The position numbers and the translations under genes were made by a program. A stretch of DNA of 64,000 nucleotides from Eremophila alpestris peregrina (taxonomy: Eukaryota; Chordata; Aves; Passeriformes; Alaudidae): positions 12,863,387-12,927,386 of the forward strand of contig WMCF01000014.1 in assembly GCA_009792885.1 (NCBI GenBank). Reading direction: 5' to 3'. This document shows positions 37,401 to 51,034 of this stretch, in pieces; positions within the stretch are counted from its first letter, which is position 1; each line of letters begins with the position of its first letter. The notes below the pieces were generated by a model, which had not been told where the DNA came from, searched no databases, and saw nothing but the letters and a program-made list of their open reading frames with translations.

Positions 37401-39938
37401 ATGAAGCCTTTCCTTGAGGAGGCTTGGGAAGCAGAGTAAAAGTCATATGGAGACAGAAAGAATTAAGAAAAATTTGATTGTGCAGTGTGGGAATCAAGGA
37501 TTTAAAAACTAAACACAGGTAGTATTAGCCAGTTGTTCCCATTATTTGGGAGACAGAAGAGACTAGGTCACTGCTATTTGGAAATGTTTAAATATTCTAT
37601 GGGAAATTTCTTCACTGTTGTGACTTTCTTCAAGCCAGATCAGTCAGCATGTGGAGATGTCACTAGATCTGTATTCCAACCCATCCTACATCCACAGTGA
37701 AATTTAAATACAAAGGCAAAAAAGGAATTAAAGATGAAGGAACAGTGCTTTGGAATCATTATTCTTATCCTTAGTTCTCTTTGAGTGTAATCCCCTGTCA
37801 GGCATTCCACTATTTTTTAAGGGGTAAATGTCAGGCAAAATGGAGTATTGTAATCTGTGTCTGTTTGCCCCTTTTTCAAATTGGCACAAGGTTGGCAGTA
37901 GATTCCCAAAATTTCCATGGCATTCCAGGATTTATTAAACTGAACATCTCTGTGACATAAAGTACCAAGTATTTTCTGATGTTAGGGTGCAAGGCATCTG
38001 GGGCTAAGGATTCAATGTTTATTGGAGATAGGTGCTGCCCAAAGACCAAAAAAAAATAGTAATTTTCTGTGTGCAATATTTATCTTCCCACTTACAGAAC
38101 ACAGGTATCATTAGTAGAATATTTAGTCTCATAATTAAAACTGACAGGCCTATGAACATTATTAGGAGATGCATCATTCCCCACTTACTGTAAAATAGTT
38201 TTAATTTCATCCATTCAAGATGTGGATTTTATGTAATGTTTTTGACTTTTCCAAATAATGTCCTACATTATATAATTTCTACTTCATGTTAATTATCATA
38301 AAATTCTCCTTTTTTAATTGCCTCTTATGTATTCCTTTTTTACTGCTTAATGCTTCTCTTTACCTGCCCAATGAACCATGAGGGAATTTCAACCAAATTT
38401 TACTGTCTCGATGGCAGATGGCCACTTACCCATCAAATAAGCCCTTCTATAAGACAGAATACCTCTTATTGAAATGTTTCTCACATTTTTGTCCTTTCAA
38501 TTTTTCTATTTTTCTCATATTTGCTCAGTTAGCTGTTCACGAGATATTTTAAACAGTGACTCTCCTCTCTTTGTGTGTATTGAATGTGATCCATGATTAT
38601 GGGACCCTAGGCAACTAGTGACTTCTGATCCATTGATTAGTAACCTTTATCACTCACAATTGAGTAATAAGGTAGACACATACTTTGTTTAAATACTGCC
38701 AGTACCAAAGGATTACAAGTATATGGTTATGTATTTTTAGAAGCTTTTGGCCTCCCACTTCCAAGGGAAGAAAAGAAGTGCACATGGGTGATTGTATTTA
38801 CCTGCCCACAAACTCCAACTCAGCTGGCAGACCACTGGGCAAGTCAACATCTTCACCAATTCTCAGCAAGTTATACGATGTCTGCCAAAGCCAAAATCCC
38901 ATGGCACAAAGAACTGCTAATACAATTTGTGTTTTTCCAGAGAAAGCCACCAGCAAACAACAGGACAGTCTTCCACTGGATTTGAGAATCATCTGAGAAA
39001 GAAACATGGCCAACAAATAGATATGTGTTAGCAGAAGAGTACGTGTCTGCTGGACTTCACTGTGCCCTGCTAAGAGAGTGAATGTGAAAACTAGAGAAAA
39101 TAAGGGTGGAAGTAACGAAAGGTGCAGTCGACATTCCTCTTCCACCATAAAACCAAAGGATTAAGGAAACAGAAGTGCAGAGGTGGAACAAGAAACACGG
39201 ACAAAACAACCATGGAAATAGTGTTGATGGAGAGAATAAAAACCTGTGAAAAGTCAGAAATGGATGGAAGGGAGAAACAATGCGTAAAAAATAATTCAGG
39301 AGGAATTTTAAAATGGTATGATAGTTGCTCCAGAGCACTCAGTGCAGAAGGGCTGAAGAAGGTGACTACAAGGATGCACTTCTCATGCCAGACATTACAC
39401 TTTGATACGTATTATCATTTCATCTCAGAAATTAGTAATGAAAACCAACAATGCACATTCCAGCAGAATGTAGGAAGAAAATGCTCAACATAAATCACAG
39501 GCAGCAGTGGAAGAGCTGGGGGCAGTTTCTCTGGGGCACGAGGGTAAAAAGGTTGATCCTGGATGGGGAGTGGCAAAATGTTTTGAAGAACAAAATTTTG
39601 AGGCTGACATCATTGGGTAGGAGGAAATGGTTTGAATGAGCCTCAAAGCTAGGGAAGATGGGGAGAGGGAAAGGAGCTGGAAAGGACAAGTTGGGGGTTG
39701 TTAGCATGAAAGAACATGAACCGAAGGAAAATAGGAAGAGGCAGAGGTGAGCAGGGACTGTAGAAATTGTCAACAAGACAACTTAACCAAAGGCTACATA
39801 GTGTGCCCTTTCTAGTCTCTTTTTCCTTCTAAAAAAACCCCACACCTCAAGATCACCCTCTGACTTTGAAAAACTAGCCCTACCATACTGGGTGTGGGCT
39901 GCTATTACTACCATTTCCTAGTAACTCTTTCAAGGTTC
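33236..39938. other. Non-coding sequence up to the assembly gap
   Basis: No gene is recognised. The 33.28-33.45 kb stretch is strongly G+T-rich on the + strand. Two copies of a unit containing ATAGAGGTYACAGGCAAA, 34 bases apart, lie at 33704-33760. The 193-codon + frame 33784-34365 and the hydrophobic minus frame 38798-39148 (116 codons) have no identifiable domain. The latter arises opposite a purine-rich tract, which produces hydrophobic frames by composition. An A/C-rich tract lies at about 35678-35720. Confidence 0.55.
34425..34464. repeat. Poly-T tract of 40 bases
   Basis: An uninterrupted T run. On the minus strand it is a poly-A tail-like tract preceded by a short GC-rich segment, which could mark a retroposed RNA, but I find no recognisable source gene and no clear target-site duplication. 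Confidence 0.9.
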
Positions 39939-40065
39939 NNNNNNNNNNNNNNNNNNNNNNNNNNNNNNNNNNNNNNNNNNNNNNNNNNNNNNNNNNNNNN
40001 NNNNNNNNNNNNNNNNNNNNNNNNNNNNNNNNNNNNNNNNNNNNNNNNNNNNNNNNNNNNNNNNN
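39939..40065. other. Assembly gap (127 N)
   Basis: Undetermined bases. The right flank is A-rich with a short AAAAAGY-type repeat and then turns immediately GC-rich, so the gap lies at the edge of a CpG-rich block. Reading frames crossing the gap are meaningless. Confidence 1.
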
Positions 40066-40079
40066 AAGAGTAAAAAGCA

Positions 40080-41753
40080 AAAAGTAAAAAGCACCGGGGA
40101 CGTCTTTCAGGCCTGGTAGGCCTGATAGGGCTGGAGCCTCTGACACCCATATCCAAACTTACAAGAACCCCACGCGTGCTGTGGATGCCCTCGGACCCTC
40201 CACGCCGCCCTGCCACGGGCACACCCGGGGACAGACAATGAGCAGCGGGTCCGTGTCGTGGCCCCCCCGCCCAGCGGCACCTCCGGGCAGCGCTCCCGCC
40301 CTGCGGCAGCCCCGGGCCCGCTGCCCCGACGTGCGGGTCCCGCTCCGGGCGCACCACCGCGCTTGCCCGTCCTTCCAGAGCCGGGGCCGGCTCGCCGGGA
40401 TGCTCGGCGGGCACCAAAAAGTTAGGGACAGAGGGGGCGGGCGGGGCGGGGGCGTCAGGGCCGCTCCCCTCCGCTTTTGTTTAGCGGACCCTTGGCGGGG
40501 CTGAGCCGAGCGATCGCGCCCCGGTCCCCAGCATGAGCCTGTCCCCACAGGGCCGGGGGAGGACTGGGGCGGAAGGTGTCCCTTCAGCCTCCTTCTCCCT
40601 CCAAGGTGAGTTGCAGCGCTGCTCCGCGCTCCTTTTGTCTCGGTGCGAGGCCGCGGCGCGCCCCGGCCCCGCCCCGCCAAACTTTCGGCGGGGACCGGGG
40701 CGCCCCGATGGCCGCCGGGGGCCGGGGCCGCGCAGGGCAGCGGCGCGGTCCGCGGGGACGCGCCCGGGCTGCCGGCGACGCCCGTGTCGGGTGTGCCCAT
40801 GGGGGCTGTCGGGGGGCAGGTGGAGGGGCCGTGGGGTGCGGGCCGTCCCCTCCTTCCCTTCTGGTTTCTTTGGGACGGATGCGGTCGGCCCCATCTTTGC
40901 GCTTTACGCAACAGGTAGGGATGCCAGGAGCTGGCGGCGGCCGCGGCACGGAGCCGCGGCCAGGAGGTTTCGGGGGGCTTTTCTTGTTGCCTTCTCTGGA
41001 AAAGTACGAAGGGGAGGGGGAGGAGAACCAACAGTTTTCCAAAATTCCCCTTCAGTTGTTTATTTATGTACTTCCCGTGTCCATGTAAAACGGGTTCGTT
41101 TCGCAACTCCGGAGTTTTATATTGTTTTCTATTTACTTTCCCCCTTCTCTTTCTTTTAAGAGTTGTTTTTCTTTATGTCCTGCATTTGTCCGTCTCATTC
41201 CGGCAGATCAAACTGTCCGAAGGCAGATCCCCAGAGGCTTGTCCTCACTGACAGTCGGGGAATCCAAACAAAGAGGTGCATCTACCGGAAATAATGATTT
41301 GAGAGATGGTTCTCTCCCTTTCCACCCCCCACTCCCCCGCCTTGAATTAAATTGTTTTCTTTTTCTGGGAGGTTCAGTTCGAGGGAAGTTTTGCGCCGGA
41401 GCCGGGGTCGGGGCTGAGGAGGGATGGAGCAGACGGAAAGTTGCGGCGGTGGGAGGAGGCGGGGGGCGAGGGCAGTACGGGACCCCGGCGGCGCCCGGAC
41501 CGCGGGGGGAGCAGGGGCGCGGGGGACCTGCCGCCGCTGCCGGCTCTTTGTCTGCTCGGGCAACTTGAACAAAAGGAGAAACTCGGATGAACTCTCCATC
41601 TCTCCCTCGCCTCTCCCGGGTTAACTCATCTTCGGCAACTTTATCCGAAGAGGTTTACTCAACTTTCTTGGAGCTCTCCCGCCGCTTAAAAGCAAAGAGC
41701 CCCGCCGTAGGCTTCTAAGGATATCTGGTTTCACAGTTTAGAGAAAAGAGAAG
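40080..41753 (+). ncRNA. Candidate first exon region of a CASC15-like lncRNA
   Basis: No start site is proven. Three + strand splice-donor-like sites are visible: CCAAG|GTGAGT after 40606, AACAG|GTAGGG after 40914 and GAAG|GTACGT after 41753. The first and third are close to the full vertebrate consensus. No open frame across them looks protein-coding. The call rests on CpG-rich start, donors, same-strand position downstream of SOX4, and partial G+T strand bias downstream. Acceptor exons were not identified. Confidence 0.3.
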
Positions 41754-42400
41754 GTACGTTTGGACTTGGGGTTTATTGTTCTTTCCCGGCTCCTTCGTCG
41801 CCCCCCCCCCCCCTTCACCCTGCCATCCGCGCCCGGGTCTGGGAGCGCAGCGGAGGCGGCTGCGGGCCAGCCCAGCCTTTCCTTTGTACTTTCGGGAGCA
41901 CATGCAGGTATTTTTGGGTAGGGTAAGGCAGTCGTTCCGCCCGAACCCCGTAATGCGGGTTGGGGGGCACTACTCGGGGGGGGAAGTCCTGCCTCCTTCT
42001 GCCTGCTTTGTTTTATTTTAGAGGTTTAACTTTGTTTGGGTTTTTTTTTTTTGTTTTTTTTGGTTTGTTTTTTTTTGGGGGGGAGGGAAGTGGACTTTCG
42101 GGATCGGGCTGGGATTTTTAAGAGTTGGGACAGAGAAAAGCTGAAGACGGGGAAAACTTGCTGGGATTGTAGGGAGTGCTGGCGGCCCTGGCCAGGGAGC
42201 GGGGGGCGAGCGAAGGCCGTGGGGCTGCGCAGGGCAGCGCGCAGCAGGGCAAGGTGTCGGGGGCCCGAGACACCACAGAGGGCAACGCCTTGCTCCTGTG
42301 CGACCATCCCAGGGAACCAAGGTGCGCAGAAGTGCCGAGGGGCAATTTTCGGAGGAGAGGGACGGACCAGACAGAGGACTTTGTTCTTCCGAATGTATTG
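40080..42400 (+). promoter_or_regulatory. Third CpG-rich domain, about 22 kb downstream of SOX4 (candidate lncRNA promoter)
   Basis: CpG-dense sequence spans about 40.08-41.02 kb, with further GC-rich parts at 41.38-41.56 and 42.15-42.40 kb. Frames are open on both strands (for example 40159-41106 -, 315 codons, and 40533-41159 +), but the peptides are Pro/Arg/Gly/Ala low-complexity, as expected from GC content alone. Strong + strand splice donors lie inside and just after it. In mammals the lncRNA CASC15 begins tens of kilobases downstream of SOX4 on the same strand. By position and strand this block is the best candidate for the equivalent promoter. Confidence 0.6.
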
Positions 42401-45400
42401 ATCGTAGCGAAGGGGAGAGTGGGAAGGGTCCGTCCAGGCTGGCCCTTGCTCGGCTGGGCTTCAGTGCAATTCACTTCGTCCCTTTGGAAAGGCAGTAGTT
42501 GCCTTGGGTTTTGTTCTATTCCTTTTGGTGGATGCTTTCTAGAGCAAGCGTCACAACTCCAGAAAACTTACTTGTGCGCTCTTTGTACTTCTCTTAATTA
42601 TCTTGATCAATTTAGTACCTTATTATTTCTCCATCCTCTTTTTCTGTGCTATGTAATAACCATCCATTTTTATCTTTTTTCATCCTAGTCCTCTACTTTC
42701 TTGTGTTTTTTTTGTCCCAATTTCCTAATTGTCCCCCTCTCCTACCCATTTCAGATTTTCTGAAGTACTTTTTCACTTTTTATTGTTATTCATTCTCCTC
42801 CTTCTTAATCACTCCCCACCTACTCTTCTACCTTTATGCTTACTTGCATTTCTCCTGAGAAACTCCTTTTGCCAGGACCTTTCCTTTCCTCCATGCGTAG
42901 AAATGCTTGTTTCTCCTGATATGAAGCAAACATAAAGCTTCTTCTTGTTCTCTCCTAAACCTATTCTTCTGTGGACTGCCCTTCATCCGTGTTACCCAGT
43001 TACACAGACAGAGCTTCTAGAAATCATTCTTGCTCACCAATGTTCACTTTCTCCTTTCTTCTCATCTTTGTCTCTGTGTACATGCATCTTCCAGTCTCTA
43101 AAAGCTTCTTCTAGTTCGTCTCCATTGTCCTTAGTGTGAAAGTTTGTTCTTTTCCCTTTCCCCCACACCATCTTGGCAGACCCGACGCTGTTCTCGTCAT
43201 TGTTCCCTCCAGTGCAGAGTACTCAGACTTTTCTTTCCATTCCTCAGAGTCCCCTTCCCAACCAAAGTCAAATTTGCTTTTTGCACCTCTGAAGGAATTA
43301 CACAGAGGGACTACCAGAGTAGACTGATGTGTGTTTGGCTGCTTTGGCTTCTTCCTGGGCCAAATGCCATGAGTGGTGCTCATAGTTTAGGTCCCAACTG
43401 AAGTGGCACATCTGCTGGTGGACAGCAACAGGGCTAAGGAGGCAGGGAAGATCACGTATGTTTCCCTCAAAAGGGTTGATGCGTTTAGTTTTTGCTGCTT
43501 GGATTTTTTTTATTGACATAGTGTTTTCATTAGTTTTTAAATACCTGCCAGGGCAGTTGAAGAACCTTGATATTACCTTTTTTCCCTGACACTTCAGTGC
43601 TTTCTGGAAGGTAAGACTATGCAATCTATCTGTAGAGATATATGAAAGCCTTTTTTTTAAAACCTTCTTCTGTTACACTCCAGCCCCACAATATTTTTAA
43701 GGAAAAATGCCATCACCAGGCTTTGAGTTTAGGATGTGTCTAAATCTGTGAACGAATTTGTGTTTGAAATGATTCAGAAGAACATAACTTCATACTTGTA
43801 TGTCCGAGTAGTGCGGCAGAGTTACTGTGCTGAACTAACACTTCTTCCTCGTATTTGAACAGGTCACAGCATGATTGTTGGGAAGATGGGATGGTTGCCA
43901 GAACATCAGTCTGTGATGGGTGCCATATTGCATTACCCTTCAAATGGTGGAATACAGCTTGGGATTCCTCAGGGCTGCTTAACATGGTTCAAACTGGACC
44001 ATACAGCTGCTAAACATCTTAGATGTTTGGATTCATGGTAATGGTTAATGGTCTCCTGGGGGAAGTGGAAGAGTCCTGTGCTGAAACTTGTGGATATTGT
44101 GGAACATGCTGCTGAGACCCATTTGGATTATATTGCTATCTGACACCAAGGTTCTGCAGCTGATGAAAGGTAGGCTTCTCCCCTGGTGCAAAAATACTGT
44201 CTCACACATCAATATACTAAGTGCATTGTCTTTGTTTTAAACAAACTTGCTTTATAGCCTTATTTTTATTTTTTTTTTTGGTTTTGCCTTACTACAGATA
44301 CCTGCCAAGAGTTTTGAATGGTGTTAATCTGACAGAGATGTTGTACTAACTGTTTGACAATGTTTGTGTCTTAAATGGAAAAGGAAAACCCAAATATGAA
44401 AGTTTTTTTTCCATAATTAACTTGTATTTTGAAGGTAATGATTTCATAGAGTCTATGAGTACTTAACAGCTCTAGAAAATGAAACTACCTAACTTATAAG
44501 AAAAATAAGTTAAAAACAATGTAAGCAAAGCACTTTCTGCAGTTCCGATCTTCCAGATAGCCCAGTTTGTTTGAAGACGTTACTATTTTCTGTTTTAAAC
44601 TCAAGATAACAACCTTCTATTATTTAACCTCTCTTCCTCCAAATGGCAACAAAAATCTTAAGGATGACTTGTGTGTGGGAGAAAGAGCAAAAAAAAGTAT
44701 TTAAGTTAAAAATTCAAGTAATTCTTTTGTTTTGTATGTTTTTAAAGTTTTGACATAAGGCTTCTTGCAGAGCGTATTTGCATCCTGAATGTCCTAGTAA
44801 TATGAAAGTCTACTGGATGCAGTTCAGCACTCAGTTTTCTTACCAAATGAGGTAATCAGTGTATAAAAAGTGAGCTGGAAACTAGCTGAGAAAACAAGTG
44901 GTTAAAGGGTTATTAAGGAATAACAAATTATTCTTGAATCTAGATGAAGTGTTAATACAATAGTGAGGGAATCAGTGAGGTCCTTAGTGAATTGTGCTAA
45001 TGGCAAAGCAAATTTTAAAAGTATTTAAAATCTGATCCTTTTATACCTGTTCTGTGCACTTTTTCATTATAGCTGAAAATGAATGACGTGAAAATAGTCA
45101 GTTTTGCAGCATGTTTCAGCTCAACTGAATGGTTTCAGCCTAAACCATATGTAGGGCAGACAAGAATTCATAATCTTAAGAAAAGTGCTGAGCTGGCTGG
45201 CCTACTTTAGAGCAAAACAGAAATCTGAACGAATAATCACTTGTGATCCTTTCCTGTTGTAAACAGAGATACAAGAAGCAATACAGTTCTAATTTCCTGG
45301 TTCTGACTGTGTTTTAATAAAGACCTACTCTTAATTTTCTCGATTATTGCAGGGAAGCTTTTGGTTGCGTACTGGATGCAGTTAATGTACATTTAGATTT

Positions 45401-48400
45401 ACGGTCTTAATATTGTTCTGCTTTTATACTATTGTTGAACTTTACGTGACTGAAGTTAGCCATATGAAACTCTTTAATTTGAAGTCTCAGAAATGGAAAG
45501 TCTTGGGCTCTTTGTGGAAAGAGAAGACAAAGAATAATAACTGGATTGTGTGGATCAAAATATTTAGAGCTGCTCTCTAGTGTCATCTTGGAAAAGAAGC
45601 CCAGTTATTATTTTTCTCTATTTAAAGAAAATCAAAACTGCAGTCCTTTTTTATTTCTGTGAAGATTTTGTTCTAGTTGAGTTTCTTCTCAGGCACTTGC
45701 CATTCTTTAGGAAAACTAAATTGAACATAGAAGAACTTCATTAATCTGCATGAAAGCTATTTTCATCAGCACTGAAAATTGAGGGGAATTTTTACTTATA
45801 ATTAAGATATAGAAACTACTCTGTAGGTTAATCTGAGAGTTTGTGTAGATTGAATTTCATCGCCATAAGATTCTGGATATAGTAGACAAATTATTAGATG
45901 TATTTGCATTTGTTTGTACTTCGAACATTTCAAATACTAATAACTTGGTGAGAAACTGTCAAGATTTGCAACTTATCGGTCCTCAAATTTCTTTGGACTA
46001 TTTCCAACACAATGCAAAGAATCATTCTCCTATTTGGAGATGAGATCTGCAGAAAGAGGAAAAGCAGGGCTGGATAGAAAGTGCTCAGTTCCCAGCTGGG
46101 AGGTGTGCTGAACTGGTAGGAGATGAGACCCAAAGGGGGCTTGCAAGAGATGGATGAAATGCTTTGAGATGCTTTCTGGGGGCCCTGGCTGGAGTGTTCC
46201 CATACTTTCTCCTGGGAGCAGTCCCAGCAAAGCGGCCAGATGCAGCAGGGGTTGGGTGGAGGCTGAGAACTGTGGTGAAAAAGAAGCATTTGGGCCCTGG
46301 GAAGGGCGATGGGGACCCCCTGCCTTACTTGGGGTGGGAAGCAGCCTTGATGCTCTCAGAAGGGGCTGGTTGGGAGCGGCTGCTGCTTGAGAGGAGGTTT
46401 TTGGGTATGTGAGCCTGAAGTGTGGGAAAGACGTCGTTTCTGTGATTTGTTAAGGAAGTCTTCTAGCTGATGTGTTTGGTTGTTTGAGAAAGTGTTTTGC
46501 TCTGTGTAACTGAGGTGAGAGTAAGCATGAAGGTCTTTCAGGCCAAACTAGCCTGAGTGTGGAAGAGATTTAACAGGCTGCAAGGAGTGCAAATGTTACA
46601 GTGTAGTGTCTGTGGGCAGGTGAGTTGCATTGTTGGAGTTGTGCATCGTGAAGAATGGGCAGAGAAGAACAGGGTGGGTTTTGTTACTGCCAGATTTTTA
46701 GGTGGATGAGGAGATGGCATGTGGAGTAACTTCCAATCCATTAACATCTAGGAAGGCAGAAAAGAAAATATGATAAGGACTTTATTTCTTTGACAGTTCC
46801 TTCCCTTTGGTTGAAGTGTTTTTTCTGGATGAATTTTGAGAATTCCCAAGTGAGGTAGAAATTTCTGTAGACCCATGTGTGCCCCACTTGGGGGGTTCCT
46901 GATACAAAATGCACATAGGGATGCTTTCCTGCTGTCTTTCACGCCTCCTATGGGAGACCCCACTCCTGGCAATGAAGGACAAAGAAGCTTTCTTCTTTGG
47001 AGGCTTCACCAGAGTGTCCTCAGGATTTAGAGGCATAGTCTGATTCTTGAGTAAAATTTTGGGACACGGCTTTTGGCCATAGGATTGTTAGTCCCTGAAA
47101 GAGCTCCTGAGCAGTCCAAAGAGTATTGGCAAGTGTGAGGAGGCCAGCATGGTAAGCAGTCACTTCATGATCTTCCTGAGGAAGAAAGATTGAAGCTTTA
47201 GGTCAGGGCTTGTTAATTACTACAATGTAGTTGTCTCTGAATCTTTGGTTCCAGAGAAAATGCTATTGATAATTGTCTCTGGGGGTTTGGGGGTTTTTTC
47301 CCTCCTGATTTTGCTCAAGGCTGGTTGAATGTCATGTGTGAAATCATATTGCTTACTATAGCAGAAATCATAATTGCAAATAGGATGTTTTCTTTATTTT
47401 TCTCCTTTCACTGGTTTGTCATCTTATTATGCAACTTGAGGTACAGTATCCTTACATAAGGAATATAACCACTGGAGTACAGTTTGTTTCTTTTCTTGTC
47501 AGAGCAAATTTTTATGAGAAGTACAAGAAAGTCAACCAAGGCTGGAAAGAGAGAGCTTCCATTTGAAATCTGTTTCCATTCCACAATCCCCCACACCTTA
47601 TATTACAGTTATGATTGAGAAATAATTGCATGAAGATGTATAATGAAAACAAAGCTTCCAACATGCGACCTGATTTTTCTGTAGAGTGCTCTCAGTAATG
47701 TCAGAACAGAGGCATATGGTGTCTGGAATAGTTTTCTGTTTCTTGATTGGATTTATTTTATGTAGCAAGAAGCTTTCCAAGTCACTAATGGATTCTATTT
47801 TTATTCTTTTTTTTTTTCCCTTGATTGTCATAACATGAAATTTATCCCAAACTATTTGTGAAGCCTGAGGTAGGGTCATATTGTGCTTGATATCTTGACC
47901 TTTCCTTGATTGAAATGCATAGATGTGTGTGGATTTGATAGGGGGAAATGGATAAGCTAGGGGGACTTAGAATATTTTAAAACAAAATTAGTTCTGGCCT
48001 TTGAGGACAGGGACAGTACTTTCCCCAGAAGGTTATGAGACTTACTACAAGTGTGGATTCTGTATTTAAATCCATGAATATTGTGGATTAGTGAGAAGAA
48101 ATCGTGTTTGACTCTGTACAAAGAAGACAAAAAGCTCCTACCTAGTCCAGGTGTGTCGACTACTGCTAAAAACTGAGAAGTGATTTAATTTCTTTGTAGT
48201 TTTAGACTAAAGATATAGTCCTTCTATTTAAGAACAATGTTGCAACTCCATGAAATAAATGAGTTTTAAACATTTTGATACATGTTAAAGGTTCCAAAAG
48301 GTTCCAACGGTTCCAGTATAATTTTTTCTGTTGCTTTTCTGTGGTTTTTTTTTTTTTTTAAATTGTTTTTGAAGTCTGAAGTTCCCCATGGGGCAATGAG

Positions 48401-49788
48401 CATGGTGTTGCTCTGGGGGCCAGCATTACTTCCCTGTCAGAGATAAGAGAGAGCACTGAAGTAGAATCATGAATGTTTCCAAGGAATTTCTTGCAGGCAT
48501 GGGAGGCAGCTGGGTATGGAAGGAGGAGGCATGTGATTGCCATAAAATTAGTAAGTGGGCAGTGGGAGTGGATATTGTGGACTGATAAGGACGGAGTCTG
48601 GCTTGGTTGTGAGCCAGTGATGATTGGTGAGGAAAGGAAGTGGTGAGACATTTGAAAACAAGGGTTGCTAGTGATGCATGGGATAGAGAGATGTGGATTT
48701 TGTGGGAATGGATGAGAAGCTGTTTGTCATAATTTATGTGTCAGGATGCCTGTGCTGTCAGCGCATTTCAAATAGGAAAATGGAGTTAAATCTTTAAATG
48801 GCATAAGTTATAAATATCTCAGACATCAGTAGTTCTGCCTTCTTTTTGGCATGTGCTAAAATTGTGCTGTTTGATGCTGTGAAAGGAAACAAAGTTAACT
48901 TTAGCTTTGCACATTTTACATCAAATTGCTCCCCAAATCAACCTTCAGTTGAGGATACAACTTACTATCTTCTGTTTCTTTTTGCAACACTGTTCAAGGC
49001 AACAATTAATTTAGGTAAGTGATTCAAGAGCTGCATGTGTTGTTTTCAGATTATCTCAGAGGTGAAACTTTCTGAGGCTGCTCATTTAGTTATCTTTCAG
49101 AATTTGAAAAACAGTTTTTGATTGGTACCAGCATTGATCTGTGCCTGTCTTCAGAAAATAATGAAATTTGTGGTAGCTCTAGAGGACATAAGAAGGTACC
49201 ATAGATTATGCAGTGAACACTGAGGTGTTCTTAAGCAACTTGATGCTTTTAGTGCAGGCTGCTTCTGGTGTGCTGCCATGCCAGATATTAAATTAGGCCT
49301 GTAAGCTGCTTTGTGTAATTGTGCTACTGTACTTCCTCTGTCAATTGTTGCTTCTCTGCTGGGCTTGGGTATGAAGTGGCTTCAGGTCTGCTGGTGCTGG
49401 AGCTGACCTGAGCCAGTGGTAGCTCAGGGGGCTCTTCATTGGTCTCTCCTGGGGTGTTAGGAACATGAACTCAGATGTGCTCGTAGGGAGGCTGTTGTTT
49501 CAAGGCTTTGGGCTTCAAGTGTTGAAAGAGATCCTCTCTTGCCCTTACAAAAGATGCTTTGCCTTTTTGTTAAAAAGATAGATAAAATAGCACACTTTCC
49601 ATCATCTGTCTCTGGGGTTTAATTTTGCCATATTCAAAGTTTTATGATGCCATGTAGCCAGTAGCTTTATTCATTCAAGCTCTAGGACTGGACTTGTGAA
49701 TCTTGTATCGGCATGGCTCCTCACTGAAAATCAATCATTGGAAAGAAGGGTGCTTCAGGTTCACAACTTTGTGGTTTTGGTACCTGGT

Positions 49789-49820
49789 ATTTTATTTATT
49801 TATTTATTTATTTATTTATT
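49789..49820. repeat. (TTTA)n microsatellite
   Basis: About eight TTTA units in perfect tandem. Confidence 0.95.
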
Positions 49821-51013
49821 GGAATTGCACTTGAAAAAGAAGGAATTAAAGAAATATAATTCTACACCCAAAAGCTTGATCTTTATCACACAGTTGCCTC
49901 TCAGCTTCAGGATTTGTATACATTATTTTTCTACCCTTAAATCTATGCATTATATGTCTTTACAGCTTCCCTGTGTCTGAGATCATGGCAGGGTTTGATA
50001 TATATCCCCTGCAGGAATTCTAGTGCTTGGGCAGTGCAGGGAAGGGATCTATAGCCTGGTGTGTGTTCCTGACAGCAGTTCACCTAGTAATTGGACAGAA
50101 AAGGAAGCTTTAAAGGCAGCAATAAGAGAGGTTGCTCCCTCTTCCCAAAGAAACAAATGAACAATTTGCTTAATGTCCACTGAGATTGGTCTTGGACCAC
50201 ACAATGCATCTTGATGGAAGATTAATTTGATACTAGTTTATTTTAAATGCCTTATTTAATAAAACTCATTATCAGCACCTCCTTGTATTCATTGTTATGT
50301 GTAGTAGCTCAAAATTAACACCTGAAATATCTTCATCAATTTGGGTTATCCAGAGCACTTTTTTTTTCCTGTTTAGCCACCAATTTGAGCTATTGTGTCT
50401 AAATCCAGTCATCCAGGTCAATTTTTCATTGAGCCAAATAACAGCTGCTGTTGACTTTAGTGGTGATACACATGGTTGGAGTTTTTGGAAAAGCAGATCA
50501 GACACCTGAGTACCTGTGTGTGTATACACATACATTACGTGTTTATATTTTAGATATAAACATGTATAAGCACATGCCATGGAGTCCAGAACCAAAGATA
50601 TGCCTGAGGCAGCTTCATGAAGAAGAAAACTGATTATTTTCCTCTCTGTTTGGAGCAGTGTCATGTTCTTTCCAAGACCTTGTTTTATGTTGTCTTTTGT
50701 TGGTGGTCTTCAATGCTGTCGTCTTTGTTTTGGATTTTTGGGTACTCAAAATGAAATGTTGTCCTATTCCAGTTAAGTTTGTTTCTTAAAATACATCCAT
50801 CCTGTGTGCAATAGTCTGATGAGTTAAAAAACATACAATGGAAATATAAGTGTCAGTAGAAAGAATTCACTGTAATCAGTTGTAAAACACTTTCACCCTT
50901 CAAAAAGGCACCACTGAAGAGCAACAAGGCATAGCTGAAGTGGACCTTTGACAAGCGCATAAAAAAATTAGTTTCTTCAACTGGTAATCAATATGGCCTA
51001 ATTTTATGTATAA

Positions 51014-51034
51014 CATATATATATATATATATAT
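51014..51034. repeat. (AT)n microsatellite
   Basis: About ten AT units in tandem. Confidence 0.9.

Noticed and set aside
38798..39148. 116-codon hydrophobic minus-strand frame that looks like a membrane protein
   Set aside because: It lies partly opposite a purine-rich + strand tract, and pyrimidine-rich codons give Leu, Phe and Ser by composition. No family was recognised.
40159..41106. Minus-strand 315-codon frame in the third CpG-rich block
   Set aside because: It is compositionally biased (Pro, Arg, Gly, Ala), has no domain and its end is set by the neighbouring assembly gap; GC content explains its length.
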